Shown one piece after another: positions 35,541-45,089 of a stretch of DNA of 64,000 nucleotides (position 1 is the first letter of the stretch; each line of letters opens with the position of its first letter). The position numbers and the translations under genes were made by a program. The DNA is taken from positions 1 through 64,000 of the forward strand of contig JAEDLZ010000001.1 of NCBI GenBank assembly GCA_016303265.1. Direction: 5' to 3'. A model generated the notes under the pieces. It did no database searches. It was not told where the DNA came from and worked only from the letters and a program-made list of their open reading frames with translations. The stretch comes from Clostridiales bacterium. Its GTDB lineage: Bacteria > Bacillota > Clostridia > Monoglobales > Monoglobaceae.

Positions 35541-36246
35541 TGATACGGCGAATGCTGAAAAACTTTACGAGAGCAGTAAGCAAGAGGAAAAATATAAGGG
35601 GTTCTATCAGATTGTATTGAAACGACTTATCGATATTTTGATTTGTATCGTTATCCTCCCTTTTATTTTGCTGATAACAATTCCGATATCAATAGCCATA
35701 AAAGCCGAGGACGGCGGACCGATTTTCTATAAGTCCCGCCGACTTGGAAAAGATTTTAAAGAATTTAATATGCTTAAATTCCGTTCTATGAAAGTAAACT
35801 CCCCCGACCTCCGAAATGACGATGGAAGCACATACAATTCTCAGAGCGACAACCGGGTAACTCATATTGGCAGACTTCTCCGCGAAACAAGTATCGACGA
35901 ACTGCCCCAATGTTTCAATGTGCTCCTCGGACACATGAGCCTCATTGGCCCGCGCGCCGGTGATGTGGAATCCAAAGATACATATGAGAAAGATGAAAAG
36001 GATAAAATGCTTGTCCGTCCCGGAATAAGTGGCTATACACAAGCCTATTACCGCAACAATCTGGGCGTAAGGGAGAAAAGATTGTATGATGCTTGGTACG
36101 CCCACAATGTTTCTGTTTGGCTTGATATAAAGATTATTTTCAAGACTATAGCGACGGTATTGAAAAGGGAAAATGTTTATACAAATACAGAACTTGCCGA
36201 GCTAAAAGTGGAGGCTGAAAAAGCACCGAAGGAGGTTATAAAATGA
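35527..36246 (+). CDS. Priming sugar-phosphate transferase (polyprenyl-phosphate glycosyl-1-P transferase)
   Basis: 239 residues from ATG 35527 (GGAG upstream), overlapping the ATP-grasp gene. One membrane helix (about residues 30-55), then the PF02397 core: GPIFYKSRRLGKDFKEF, MLKFRSM, TSIDELPQCFNVL, MSLIGPRAGD and VRPGISGYTQ. It links the first sugar-phosphate to undecaprenyl phosphate and begins the repeat unit. The usual GPRP motif reads GPRA here. Confidence 0.92.
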   Translation: MGKHDDTANAEKLYESSKQEEKYKGFYQIVLKRLIDILICIVILPFILLITIPISIAIKAEDGGPIFYKSRRLGKDFKEFNMLKFRSMKVNSPDLRNDDGSTYNSQSDNRVTHIGRLLRETSIDELPQCFNVLLGHMSLIGPRAGDVESKDTYEKDEKDKMLVRPGISGYTQAYYRNNLGVREKRLYDAWYAHNVSVWLDIKIIFKTIATVLKRENVYTNTELAELKVEAEKAPKEVIK

Positions 36247-37424
36247 GCAAAATTCTGTTTATTTCAAACATATCCAATAGGATTACATCATTCGTTACTG
36301 CAAGTATATCAGCGGCTCACAGTTTGGACATAGATTTTTATCATGCGGCGAATTGGCAGGATGCCGAAAAGTCGCAAATTGAAATCTATGAAAAAATGTA
36401 TAACATTAAAATTAAAAGTGTTCCGATTTCAAGAAATCCACTTGCAAAGACAAATTTAACGGCATACAAAGAACTTGTTGAATTTATCAAGAAGGAAAAT
36501 ATCGACTACATACACTGCAATACTCCGACAGGTGGCATTCTCGGTCGCTTGGCAGGAAAAAAGTGCAAGGTTAAAAGAGTAATCTATCAGGCACACGGTT
36601 TTCATTTTTACAAGGGTGCGCCAAAGAAAAATTGGCTTGTATATTACCCCGTGGAAAAATGGCTTGCTCGTTATACCGACGCTTTGATTACCATCAACAG
36701 CGAGGATTTTGAACTTGCGAAAGCTAAATTAAAACTACGCAAAAACGGTAAGGTTTACTATGTTCACGGTGTTGGTATTGATACGGCGCAATATAATCTG
36801 AGCGAAAAATCCCGCGAGGAGAAACGGCTTGAATTGGGGCTTGGCGAAAACGATGTTGCTTTGATTTCAATGGGCGATTTGATTGAACGCAAAAATTATG
36901 ACTCTGCGATCCGTGCGGTTGCTGAGGCAAATACTCCCGCCTTGCAGTATTTTATCTGCGGCAAAGGCCCGGAAGAAGAAAATCTTAAAGCACTTGTGCA
37001 GAGCCTGGGCGTGGCTGAACAGATTCATTTTCTCGGATTCCGATCGGATATTAAAGAGTTGCTTACTGCCGCCGATGTGTTTCTGTTTACCACGAAACAA
37101 GAGGGACTTCCTCGCTCTATGATGGAGGCGATGGCTTCGGGACTTCCCTGCGTAGCAAGCAAAATCCGCGGAAATACGGACTTGCTTGATGGTACGGATG
37201 GCGGCTATCTCTGTGAAGCAACTGATGTATCTGGCTATGCGGAAAGGCTGCGACTCTTGGCGAGTGATAAGGCTTTGCGAGAAACGATGGGAAGAAACAA
37301 CCTGATTGCCGTGCAAAAATTCAACACTGAAACCGTAAGAGAAGAACTGCGAAAAGTTTATGAAACTGAATTTGATGTGTCGGCGGTTGAGAAAGAGATG
37401 AGGAATATTTACGCCGAAGTTTAG
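36243..37424 (+). CDS. Glycosyltransferase family 4
   Basis: A 393-residue GT-B enzyme. The N-terminal acceptor domain (KILFISNISNRITSF, HCNTPTGGILGRL) is followed by a donor domain with GDLIERKNYDSAI, CGKGPEEENLKAL and TTKQEGLPRSMMEAMASGLP, which holds the EX7E-type glutamates. It overlaps the priming transferase gene by four bases and probably adds the second sugar. Confidence 0.92.
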   Translation: MSKILFISNISNRITSFVTASISAAHSLDIDFYHAANWQDAEKSQIEIYEKMYNIKIKSVPISRNPLAKTNLTAYKELVEFIKKENIDYIHCNTPTGGILGRLAGKKCKVKRVIYQAHGFHFYKGAPKKNWLVYYPVEKWLARYTDALITINSEDFELAKAKLKLRKNGKVYYVHGVGIDTAQYNLSEKSREEKRLELGLGENDVALISMGDLIERKNYDSAIRAVAEANTPALQYFICGKGPEEENLKALVQSLGVAEQIHFLGFRSDIKELLTAADVFLFTTKQEGLPRSMMEAMASGLPCVASKIRGNTDLLDGTDGGYLCEATDVSGYAERLRLLASDKALRETMGRNNLIAVQKFNTETVREELRKVYETEFDVSAVEKEMRNIYAEV

Positions 37425-37433
37425 GAGTGGAAG

Positions 37434-38579
37434 ATGAAAAAGAGAGTAGTTTTGATACGGTCAAATCCCGTTTCTCCGGATCCTCCCGTCGAGAAAGTGG
37501 CAGACGCCTTGCTTGCAAACGGTTATGAGGTAATGGTTATCGGTTGGGATAGAGGGAGCAATATAACTGAAAGGCTTGAAAATTTATCACTTGAACACGG
37601 TGTCGCAAAGATAACGAGGTTTGGTATTCCGGCAATGTTTGACGGCGGAATAAGAAAGAACCTTTTCCCTTTGGCAAAGTTTCAACACAGATTATATAAG
37701 TGGTTGAAAAAAAACAAAAATGAATATGACATAATTCATTCCTTTGATTTTGACACGGGTTTTATGGCATATAAAATCGCAAGAAAATATAACAAAACAT
37801 TGGTTTATCACATCCTTGATTTTTACATTGATTCGCACAATGTTCCAACCGGATATTTAAAATCAAAAGTCAGAAATGCAGAATTTGCAATAATAAACAA
37901 CGCAGATGCAACGATTATTTGTACGGAAAAACGCCTTGAGCAAATCGCAGGGACTAAGCCAAAAAGATTGGAAATTATCCATAATACGCCGAAAGCGGTC
38001 AGACAAATAAGCGATAGTTTCTGTGAACTAAAAAACAGTTGCCGCTACAAGATAGTTTATGTTGGCATATTGGCCGGCTCAAGATTTTTGAGGGAAATCG
38101 TCAAGTTTGTCAAAGAGGACGATAGGTTTGAATTCCATGTCGGCGGCTTTGGCATTATGGAAAATGAGGTTGCTGAGGCTGCTCAAAAATGTGACCGCAT
38201 ATTTTATTATGGAAAACTGCCATATGATAAAACATTAGCGTTGGAGCAGGCCTGCGATATTATGACTGCAATCTACGACCCCAAAGTGCCTAACCACAGA
38301 TACGCCGCGCCGAACAAGTTTTATGAATCTTTAATGCTCGGAAAACCTGTTGTGATGGCTCGAAATACGGGGTTTGATGAAATCATTGAAAATAAGCATA
38401 TCGGATGCTTGATTGATTTCAGCGAAAAAGGATTTTCTGATGGCATGAATCAATTGGTTTCTCATAAAGACGAGTGGGCATCCATGAGTGAGCAAATGAA
38501 AAAACTGTACAAAGAGCAGTATAGTTGGGATGAAATGGAAAGGCGACTTTTGAAGTTATATGCAGGATTAAGTAAATGA
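37434..38579 (+). CDS. Glycosyltransferase family 4
   Basis: 381 residues, GT-B fold. The donor domain shows YVGILAGSRFLREIVKF, HVGGFGIMENEV, FYYGKLPYD and APNKFYESLMLGKPVVMA with the nucleotide-sugar glutamates. It starts ten bases after the previous gene behind GGAG and overlaps the next by four bases. Specificity unknown. Confidence 0.9.
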   Translation: MKKRVVLIRSNPVSPDPPVEKVADALLANGYEVMVIGWDRGSNITERLENLSLEHGVAKITRFGIPAMFDGGIRKNLFPLAKFQHRLYKWLKKNKNEYDIIHSFDFDTGFMAYKIARKYNKTLVYHILDFYIDSHNVPTGYLKSKVRNAEFAIINNADATIICTEKRLEQIAGTKPKRLEIIHNTPKAVRQISDSFCELKNSCRYKIVYVGILAGSRFLREIVKFVKEDDRFEFHVGGFGIMENEVAEAAQKCDRIFYYGKLPYDKTLALEQACDIMTAIYDPKVPNHRYAAPNKFYESLMLGKPVVMARNTGFDEIIENKHIGCLIDFSEKGFSDGMNQLVSHKDEWASMSEQMKKLYKEQYSWDEMERRLLKLYAGLSK

Positions 38580-39715
38580 AAAAAATATTGATTGTAAATA
38601 ATAATTTGGATATGGGCGGGATTCAAAAATCGCTCGTGAATTTGCTAAAGGAAGTACATAGCCGCTATGATATTACACTCTTGCTTTTCAGCAAAAGCGG
38701 AACATTGTTAAAGGATGTTCCGGAGGATGTGAATATTATAACGCCGAACAGATGCTATCGTATGTTAGGCTTGACAAAAGCTGAGTTGAGGAAGTATCCG
38801 TTTTTGTTTTGCATGAAATTTCTGCTGATGAAGTACACCTCTATCTTTTCAAGAAGAAGTGCAATGAAGTTGCTTGGACTTTTTCAAAGAAAAATCAGAG
38901 GGTATGATACTGTTATATCATACTCACATTTGTTTCATCATAAATATTTTGCAAATGGGAGCGCAGATTTTGTGCTGGACAAGACGATCGGAAAAAGGAA
39001 AATATGCCTTGTTCATTGCGACTATCTCAATTCCGGCACAATGTCGAAACAGAACAACAGCTTATATTCCGAGTTCGACAAAATTGCCTGTTGTTCGGAT
39101 TCTGTAAGGAAAAGATTTTTAGATGGCAGCAGAATATCGCCGGACAAAGTGTTTACACTAAGGAATTTCTATGATTTTGACATCATTAAATTTGCAAACG
39201 AAAAGCCATATATGTATGAAGATGACAGTATCAATCTGCTGACAGTAGCACGGCTGTCCCATGAAAAGGGAGTAGACAAAGCCATTGACGCTTTTCATGC
39301 CGCAGGGAGAAAGGATATCAGGTATTACATTGTCGGAGATGGTCCTCAAAGAAGTATTTTGGAAAACAAGGTCAGCGATTATCATATGGAAGAACGGATA
39401 TTCTTTCTTGGTGAACAACAAAATCCATACAGATATATGCTCAATGCCGATTATTTGTTGGTGCCGTCCTTGCATGAAGCTGCACCGATGGTCTTCGACG
39501 AGGCCAATATACTTGGCTTGCCAATCATAACGACAAATACTACTTCCGCACAGGAAATGGTAGCGGACAATGACGGGACAGTATGTGAGAATTTTGATGA
39601 GCTGGAAAATATCTTGGAGAATTTAAAAAAGAGAGAAACAAGGAAAGAAGCTTTGCGGACAAATGAAACGCAGCTTAAACAGTTCTTTTATTTGGAAAAC
39701 GAATTGGAAATATGA
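38576..39715 (+). CDS. Glycosyltransferase family 4
   Basis: 379 residues, GT-B fold. The start MGGIQKSLVNLL is the usual acceptor-side glycine motif; the donor side has VARLSHEKGVDKAI, VGDGPQRSILE and SLHEAAPMVFDEANILGLP. The ATGA overlap with the previous gene indicates coupled translation. In this enzyme the more common EG of the ESFG-type motif is replaced by HEAAP. Specificity unknown. Confidence 0.9.
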   Translation: MKKILIVNNNLDMGGIQKSLVNLLKEVHSRYDITLLLFSKSGTLLKDVPEDVNIITPNRCYRMLGLTKAELRKYPFLFCMKFLLMKYTSIFSRRSAMKLLGLFQRKIRGYDTVISYSHLFHHKYFANGSADFVLDKTIGKRKICLVHCDYLNSGTMSKQNNSLYSEFDKIACCSDSVRKRFLDGSRISPDKVFTLRNFYDFDIIKFANEKPYMYEDDSINLLTVARLSHEKGVDKAIDAFHAAGRKDIRYYIVGDGPQRSILENKVSDYHMEERIFFLGEQQNPYRYMLNADYLLVPSLHEAAPMVFDEANILGLPIITTNTTSAQEMVADNDGTVCENFDELENILENLKKRETRKEALRTNETQLKQFFYLENELEI

Positions 39716-39728
39716 GGAGCGACGGCAG

Positions 39729-41063
39729 ATGAACAAAGAAAATAAAGAGATATTTGGGTTCAGCAGAACAATGTTTTTGCAGTGTATTGTCGTATTTTTG
39801 GGGATATGCGGCGGTTTGTGGATTAACAAATACATTTATATACTCACGGCATTATTCACTATACTGATGTGCTTTACAAAGGACATCAATAATATTTATT
39901 ATAATTTGCTTTTCAGTATTTCATTTACTGTAATATATAAACTCAATCCTTCTTCGACATCGCTTTTCGCATACATAATGATTGCAGCAGGCGTAATTCT
40001 GATAGCTCGGAGGGGAAATTTCAATATGGCACAGTTTCTTCCCATGTGCCTTTTTTCGGTGTATCTCATTGTCGGAATGGGGTCTAAATATACAACTGCA
40101 TTTAAAATGATTATGGGAATTATCTTATTTTACCTATTTGTAAGAACAATTGAAGTCGATGATTTCAAAAATCACATAATGGCTTTTGTACTGGGTGTTA
40201 TCGGCAGTTCAGCGGTAGGAACTTTTCGTGATTCCCTGCCGCAGCTGTCGGCATACTTCAAATCGGAATATACATTATATAACGGCGCTGATTTGACATA
40301 CAGATTTACCGGATTAAATTATGATCCTAATTTTTATTCTATGTCAGTCGTATTCGCAATTGTTCTTTGCATAATTTTGCTGATGAATAAAACAGGTAAT
40401 AGGGCGCTTATGTGGACATTATTGGTTTCGTTGTTGGTGTTTGGCTTTCAGTCTTACAGCAAAATGTTTTTGCTGGCTGTTATGATAGTTGGCATCATAT
40501 CAATAATTTACATGATGAAATCTCCCAAAATGATTTTGGCAGCATTGGCAGCATTGCTTACACTGGGAATGGGCGTTGTAACATGGTTAAAGGAAATCGG
40601 TTACATGGATATAATGTATAACAGAATATTTGAGGGCGATATTACAACGGGACGATTGGACATATTGAAAAGCTATTATGAATATTTAGCCAACTCACCG
40701 TTTGCTTTTATTTTTGGCAAAGGGATAGGAGCCGACTACCTCTCGGTCGGAGGCGCACACAATACATATATTGAATCGGTGTATTGTGTCGGTATATTGG
40801 GCAGCATAATCTTTTTGTATATGATGATTTCAATATTCAAATGCAAAAAGTACAATAACAAAAAACGGAGCTTGAATTATATGCTGCTCTTTGTTTTCTT
40901 GGTAATGATTAGTGTTCTTGGCTGTTTTACAATAAACGAACTTCCATTTTATTGTATTCTTGTATGGTTAGGGTTAAATATCAATGTTGAAAGTAGAAAC
41001 GGTAGTATGAAAGAAAGAGGAATGCGAAATGTACAGCGTAATAGTACCGATTTACAGGGTTGA
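39729..41063 (+). CDS. O-antigen polymerase/ligase-like protein (Wzy)
   Basis: A 444-residue membrane protein with ten or more hydrophobic segments and one larger outside loop near residues 280-330 (MYNRIFEGDITTGRLDIL, GKGIGADYL, HNTYIES), the pattern of Wzy/O-antigen ligases. ATG 39729 is chosen because GAGGAGCG lies just upstream; the longer frame overlaps the previous gene by 53 bases. It polymerises repeat units on the outer face of the membrane. Confidence 0.85.
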   Translation: MNKENKEIFGFSRTMFLQCIVVFLGICGGLWINKYIYILTALFTILMCFTKDINNIYYNLLFSISFTVIYKLNPSSTSLFAYIMIAAGVILIARRGNFNMAQFLPMCLFSVYLIVGMGSKYTTAFKMIMGIILFYLFVRTIEVDDFKNHIMAFVLGVIGSSAVGTFRDSLPQLSAYFKSEYTLYNGADLTYRFTGLNYDPNFYSMSVVFAIVLCIILLMNKTGNRALMWTLLVSLLVFGFQSYSKMFLLAVMIVGIISIIYMMKSPKMILAALAALLTLGMGVVTWLKEIGYMDIMYNRIFEGDITTGRLDILKSYYEYLANSPFAFIFGKGIGADYLSVGGAHNTYIESVYCVGILGSIIFLYMMISIFKCKKYNNKKRSLNYMLLFVFLVMISVLGCFTINELPFYCILVWLGLNINVESRNGSMKERGMRNVQRNSTDLQG

Positions 41064-42048
41064 AGAATATCTGCCGCAGTGTATTGAGAGTATTCTCGCT
41101 CAAACACATAAGAATTTTGAACTGATTTTGGTAGATGATGGCTCACCTGATAATTGCCCCTGGATTTGCGATGAGTATGCGGAAAAAGATAGCAGAATAA
41201 AGGTTATTCATAAAAAGAACGGTGGATCTGTCAGTGCAAGAAAAGCCGGACTCAAAGCTGCACAGGGGGAATATATCTGCTTTGTTGACGGAGACGATTT
41301 TGTTTCAAATGATATGCTTGAAACATATGAAAGGGAGCTTTGCCGGCAAAAGGTTGATGTGATTTGCACGGGGTATTCGTCCTACTGTGGCGAACACGAG
41401 ATTACAGCGGTTTTGCAGCCGGGGGCAAACAGGATTTACAACAAGAGTGAATTGCAGGAAGAAATATATCTTAAAATGCTTTCGAAAAAACCGTTCTATT
41501 CATTTTACATTTTTCCCACCGTTTGGTCAAAATGCTTTAGAAAAGCAGTTGTTGAAAAGGCATGCGAAGACATTCCGGATGAAATATCTCTCGGTGATGA
41601 TGTGGCAGTCACCTATCCTGTGCTCTTAGAAGCCGAGTCGGTTAGCGTCATAAATTATACCGGATATATGTATCGGCAAAATCTTAATTCGATGACGCAT
41701 ACACATGATAAAAATTTGTACGAAAAAATCAGAAATCTTATTGTATATCTAAAATCGATTGAAAAGAAAACCGGATGGCAGGCAGGAAATCAAATCAATG
41801 AATACGCAGTTTATCTTTTGATTTTGGCTAAGGACAATGAATTTAAGTACAATAAAAAGGAATCGTATCGCAATAAAAAAAGAAATATGCAGAAGTACCT
41901 AAACGATCCTTTGTTTAAGGAAATCCTCCGAAATGTGAGGATAGAAGGATGGAAAAATAAATTCATAGTATTCTGTTTCAAAACACAGTTGCTCATGCCG
42001 ATAAATGTGTATGAAGCAATTTTGCAAAAGGGAGAAAACAATGACTAA
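41029..42048 (+). CDS. Glycosyltransferase family 2
   Basis: A 339-residue GT-A enzyme: YSVIVPIYRVEEYLPQCIES, LVDDGSPDN and the metal-binding FVDGDDF in the first 100 residues, then a variable helical C-terminus. It overlaps wzy by 35 bases, with AGAGGAA upstream of the ATG. It resembles EpsJ/CpsI-type transferases. Specificity unknown. Confidence 0.92.
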   Translation: MYSVIVPIYRVEEYLPQCIESILAQTHKNFELILVDDGSPDNCPWICDEYAEKDSRIKVIHKKNGGSVSARKAGLKAAQGEYICFVDGDDFVSNDMLETYERELCRQKVDVICTGYSSYCGEHEITAVLQPGANRIYNKSELQEEIYLKMLSKKPFYSFYIFPTVWSKCFRKAVVEKACEDIPDEISLGDDVAVTYPVLLEAESVSVINYTGYMYRQNLNSMTHTHDKNLYEKIRNLIVYLKSIEKKTGWQAGNQINEYAVYLLILAKDNEFKYNKKESYRNKKRNMQKYLNDPLFKEILRNVRIEGWKNKFIVFCFKTQLLMPINVYEAILQKGENND

Positions 42049-43552
42049 CAGCCGCACAAAAAACGCAATGCTCAATATTGTATTTTCGCTTATATTGCAA
42101 ATTGTAATATTTGTGAAAGGTCTGATATTGCCGAGAATAATTATACCCGCATACGGCTCGGATGTTAACGGATTGATCTCGTCGATCACTCAATTTTTGA
42201 CCTATATTTCTTTGCTGGAGGCGGGCGTTGGCAGCATATTCAGGGCATCGCTTTATAAGCCGCTTTCAAGGGGTGATATGGACGGCGTTTCGGGCATAAT
42301 AAATGAGCAAAAACGCTTTTACCGAAAAATAGGCGTGATATTTGTTTTTTATGTGGTCGCGTTGTGCGTATTCTATCCGTTAATTGCAAAAACAGATATA
42401 TCCAAGCCGTATATCGTTTCCTTAATTTTGATCTTGAGCGTAAGCACTTTTGCGGAATATTTCGTTTCCCTGCCGTATTCATCACTGCTTTCCGCCGATC
42501 AAAAAATAAGGATAAGCTACATAGTCAGCATAATATACACCATCACCAATATTATCGTATCGCTCTTTTGGGTAAGTCTTAAAGCCGATATTCGTTTGAT
42601 TTATTTGTCGATGTGTGTAATTGGATTGTTGCGTCCTCTGTTTTATACATTGTATGTAAAAAAACATTATAAATTGAAAAAGAAAGCAAAACCGGATAAG
42701 ACCGCATTAAATCAGCGCTGGAACGGTATGGTGCACCATTTTGCGTATTATATACATACAAATACGGATGTCGCTGTTCTGACGGTTTTTATCGGAACCG
42801 CAATGGTATCTGTGTATAATGTGTATGGAGCAATTATTTTTGGTATAGAAAAAATAATTACCTCTATCTCAACAGGTGCTGCTGCGGGTTTGGGAAATCT
42901 TATTGAGTTGAATGACAAGGAACAGATCAACAAAACCGTTAATCAATTTGAACTGATACAAGGTGGCCTTGCAACAGTGCTATACACCATAACGGCGCTT
43001 TTGCTGATACCCTTTATAAGAATTTATACTTCGGATATGACGGATATAAACTATATACAACCCACTTTCGGTTATGTTCTCATCGTTGCAGAAGTAATAT
43101 ATTGTTTCCGTTGTATTTACAGTACCGTGTCAACCAATGCAAATAAGTTCAGGGAAACACAATTAGGCGCTATTCTTGAATGCGTTGTAAATCTCGTTGT
43201 TTCTTTGGTCTTAGTGATAGTTTTCAAGAGAGGGTTATTGGGTGTTGCTATCGGTACGGTTGTCGGTATGTTGGTAAGGTGTGATTTTGAGGTGATATTC
43301 CTTTCAAAAAATGTGATACATAGACCGATAGGCAAGGCGGTGAAAATGTTTCTTGTAAGTTTATCCGTGTCGGTAATATCGATTGCCTTTTGCAGTTTCA
43401 TAATAAACTACACTTCGATAGATACATTAGCCATGTGGATTTTGTATGCTATTATTACAGCCCTAATAGTTGGAATAATGGCTCTAATGCTATATTCAAT
43501 TTTTTACAAAGAAATTATTAAATTACTTATTAGGCGTTTGAGAGGAAGATAA
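42041..43552 (+). CDS. Polysaccharide flippase (Wzx/PST family)
   Basis: A 503-residue membrane protein with about 12-14 hydrophobic segments, of the MOP exporter superfamily, which flips lipid-linked repeat units outward. Recognisable features are GLILPRIIIPAYGSDVNGL near the start and GVGSIFRASLYKPL near residue 65. ATG 42041 follows AAAGGGAG; the longer frame lies inside the previous gene. Confidence 0.9.
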   Translation: MTNSRTKNAMLNIVFSLILQIVIFVKGLILPRIIIPAYGSDVNGLISSITQFLTYISLLEAGVGSIFRASLYKPLSRGDMDGVSGIINEQKRFYRKIGVIFVFYVVALCVFYPLIAKTDISKPYIVSLILILSVSTFAEYFVSLPYSSLLSADQKIRISYIVSIIYTITNIIVSLFWVSLKADIRLIYLSMCVIGLLRPLFYTLYVKKHYKLKKKAKPDKTALNQRWNGMVHHFAYYIHTNTDVAVLTVFIGTAMVSVYNVYGAIIFGIEKIITSISTGAAAGLGNLIELNDKEQINKTVNQFELIQGGLATVLYTITALLLIPFIRIYTSDMTDINYIQPTFGYVLIVAEVIYCFRCIYSTVSTNANKFRETQLGAILECVVNLVVSLVLVIVFKRGLLGVAIGTVVGMLVRCDFEVIFLSKNVIHRPIGKAVKMFLVSLSVSVISIAFCSFIINYTSIDTLAMWILYAIITALIVGIMALMLYSIFYKEIIKLLIRRLRGR

Positions 43553-43556
43553 TTTA

Positions 43557-44360
43557 ATGAAAGAGATTTGTCTTGAGGAACTAAAAAAGATTGAACTTGA
43601 TATATTGGTGTATATAGATCAAGTTTGCAAGAAAAACAATTTAAGATATTTTTTATGTGGCGGCACTCTTTTAGGAGCAATTCGGCACAAAGGCTTTATT
43701 CCGTGGGATGATGATATTGATATTTGTATGCCGCGACCGGATTATGACAGATTGATTGCTATATTAGAGCATACCGATAACAAATATAAGATTTTATTTC
43801 CGGAACAAGAAAAGTATTATTATAATTTTTCCAAGATTGTTGATAGTGAAACCAAGCTTTATGAATACAATTATCAACCTATTGACAATATGGGAGTTTA
43901 TGTTGATGTTTTTCCGTTGGAGGGGATACCAATGGGAGATGCCGCTTGTGAAGAACATTTTAATAAGCTTAACAAATTGAGAAAAAGAATAAATAGTTTT
44001 TCTATGCTTAAACCGAAGATTAGGAAAAACTTAATTGAGTATGTAAAAAGTGTCAATTTATATAAGAAGAACAAAAAATCGAGTTTATCAAAATTCCAGA
44101 AAGAATATGAGCAGCTTGCAAAACAATATGATTATGATGACTCTGAATGCGTTTATGCAACGGGCGGTGCTTATGGGAAAAAAGATATTTTTTTGAAAGA
44201 GCTATTTGCAAATACTGTTGATGTTGAATTTGAAGGAATGAAATTTTCCGCACCTGAAGATTATAACGCATACCTAAAACAGTTATATGGTAACTATATG
44301 CAGTTACCTCCGATTGAAAAAAGAATATCGCATCATAATTTTAAGGCAACATATCGATAA
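43557..44360 (+). CDS. LicD family phosphotransferase
   Basis: 267 residues. The LicD nucleotidyltransferase-fold motif is CGGTLLGAIRHKGFIPWDDD followed by IDICMPRPDYD (about residues 35-65), and DNMGVYVDVFPLEG follows. LicD proteins transfer phosphocholine or other phospho-groups from a CDP-activated donor to surface glycans. The next gene encodes a CDP-donor-type enzyme, so the pair probably decorates the polymer with a phosphodiester substituent. Confidence 0.92.
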   Translation: MKEICLEELKKIELDILVYIDQVCKKNNLRYFLCGGTLLGAIRHKGFIPWDDDIDICMPRPDYDRLIAILEHTDNKYKILFPEQEKYYYNFSKIVDSETKLYEYNYQPIDNMGVYVDVFPLEGIPMGDAACEEHFNKLNKLRKRINSFSMLKPKIRKNLIEYVKSVNLYKKNKKSSLSKFQKEYEQLAKQYDYDDSECVYATGGAYGKKDIFLKELFANTVDVEFEGMKFSAPEDYNAYLKQLYGNYMQLPPIEKRISHHNFKATYR

Positions 44361-44378
44361 AAGGAAAGAGGTAAAAAG

Positions 44379-45089
44379 ATGGTTTTTGGCGGCATTTTGG
44401 CGGGTGGTATTGGATCAAGAATGGAATCTGCAACCATACCGAAACAATTTCTTGAGGTTGATGGTGTGCCCATTTTTATCAGAACATTAAGAACATTTTT
44501 GCGTGTTAATCAAATTGATATGATTATTGTTTCAATCAATGCTGATTGGAAGGAAACATATGATAATATGCTGGAGGAGTACGGAATTGATAAAACCAGG
44601 GTAGTTTTAACTCCCGGCGGAGAAACGCGTTTTGGTTCGTTGGTAAATGTTGTTAAGAAAGCAAGGGAATTGGTCAATGGAGAAAATGCGCTGATTGTGA
44701 CTCATGATTGCGCAAGACTATTTGTTTCGCCAAGAATAATTGAAGATAATATAAAAATGGCAAAGGAATATGATATGGTGACCACTGCAATGCCAACGAT
44801 AGACACAATGTTGTTTAGTGATGATGGAATCAGCAGCTCTCAAGTTCCCGATAGGACAAAATTGTGGAATGACCAAGGACCGCAGTCTTTTGAAGTCAAT
44901 AAGTTTTTGAAATATGTCAGCATGATAAAGCCGGAGGATATGTCGAATTATATTGAGGCAGGAAAAGTATATCTTTCACACAATTGTAAAATAGGACTTG
45001 TTAAAGGTGAAAGATTTAACTTTAAAATCACAAATGACATTGACATCAAGTATGCAGAATTTTTATTGAGAGAGGGATTTGTTAAATGA
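44379..45089 (+). CDS. IspD-like cytidylyltransferase (TarI/polyol-phosphate type)
   Basis: A 236-residue nucleotidyltransferase of the IspD/TarI group: GGILAGGIGSRMES start, PKQF, GGETRFGSLVNVV, HDCARLFVS, DQGPQSFEV and TNDIDIKYAEF near the end. A true MEP-pathway IspD is present elsewhere as part of ispDF, so this one probably makes a CDP-activated unit (for example CDP-ribitol or another polyol) for LicD. It is followed by a dehydrogenase, as in TarI-TarJ pairs, but of a different family. Confidence 0.9.
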   Translation: MVFGGILAGGIGSRMESATIPKQFLEVDGVPIFIRTLRTFLRVNQIDMIIVSINADWKETYDNMLEEYGIDKTRVVLTPGGETRFGSLVNVVKKARELVNGENALIVTHDCARLFVSPRIIEDNIKMAKEYDMVTTAMPTIDTMLFSDDGISSSQVPDRTKLWNDQGPQSFEVNKFLKYVSMIKPEDMSNYIEAGKVYLSHNCKIGLVKGERFNFKITNDIDIKYAEFLLREGFVK

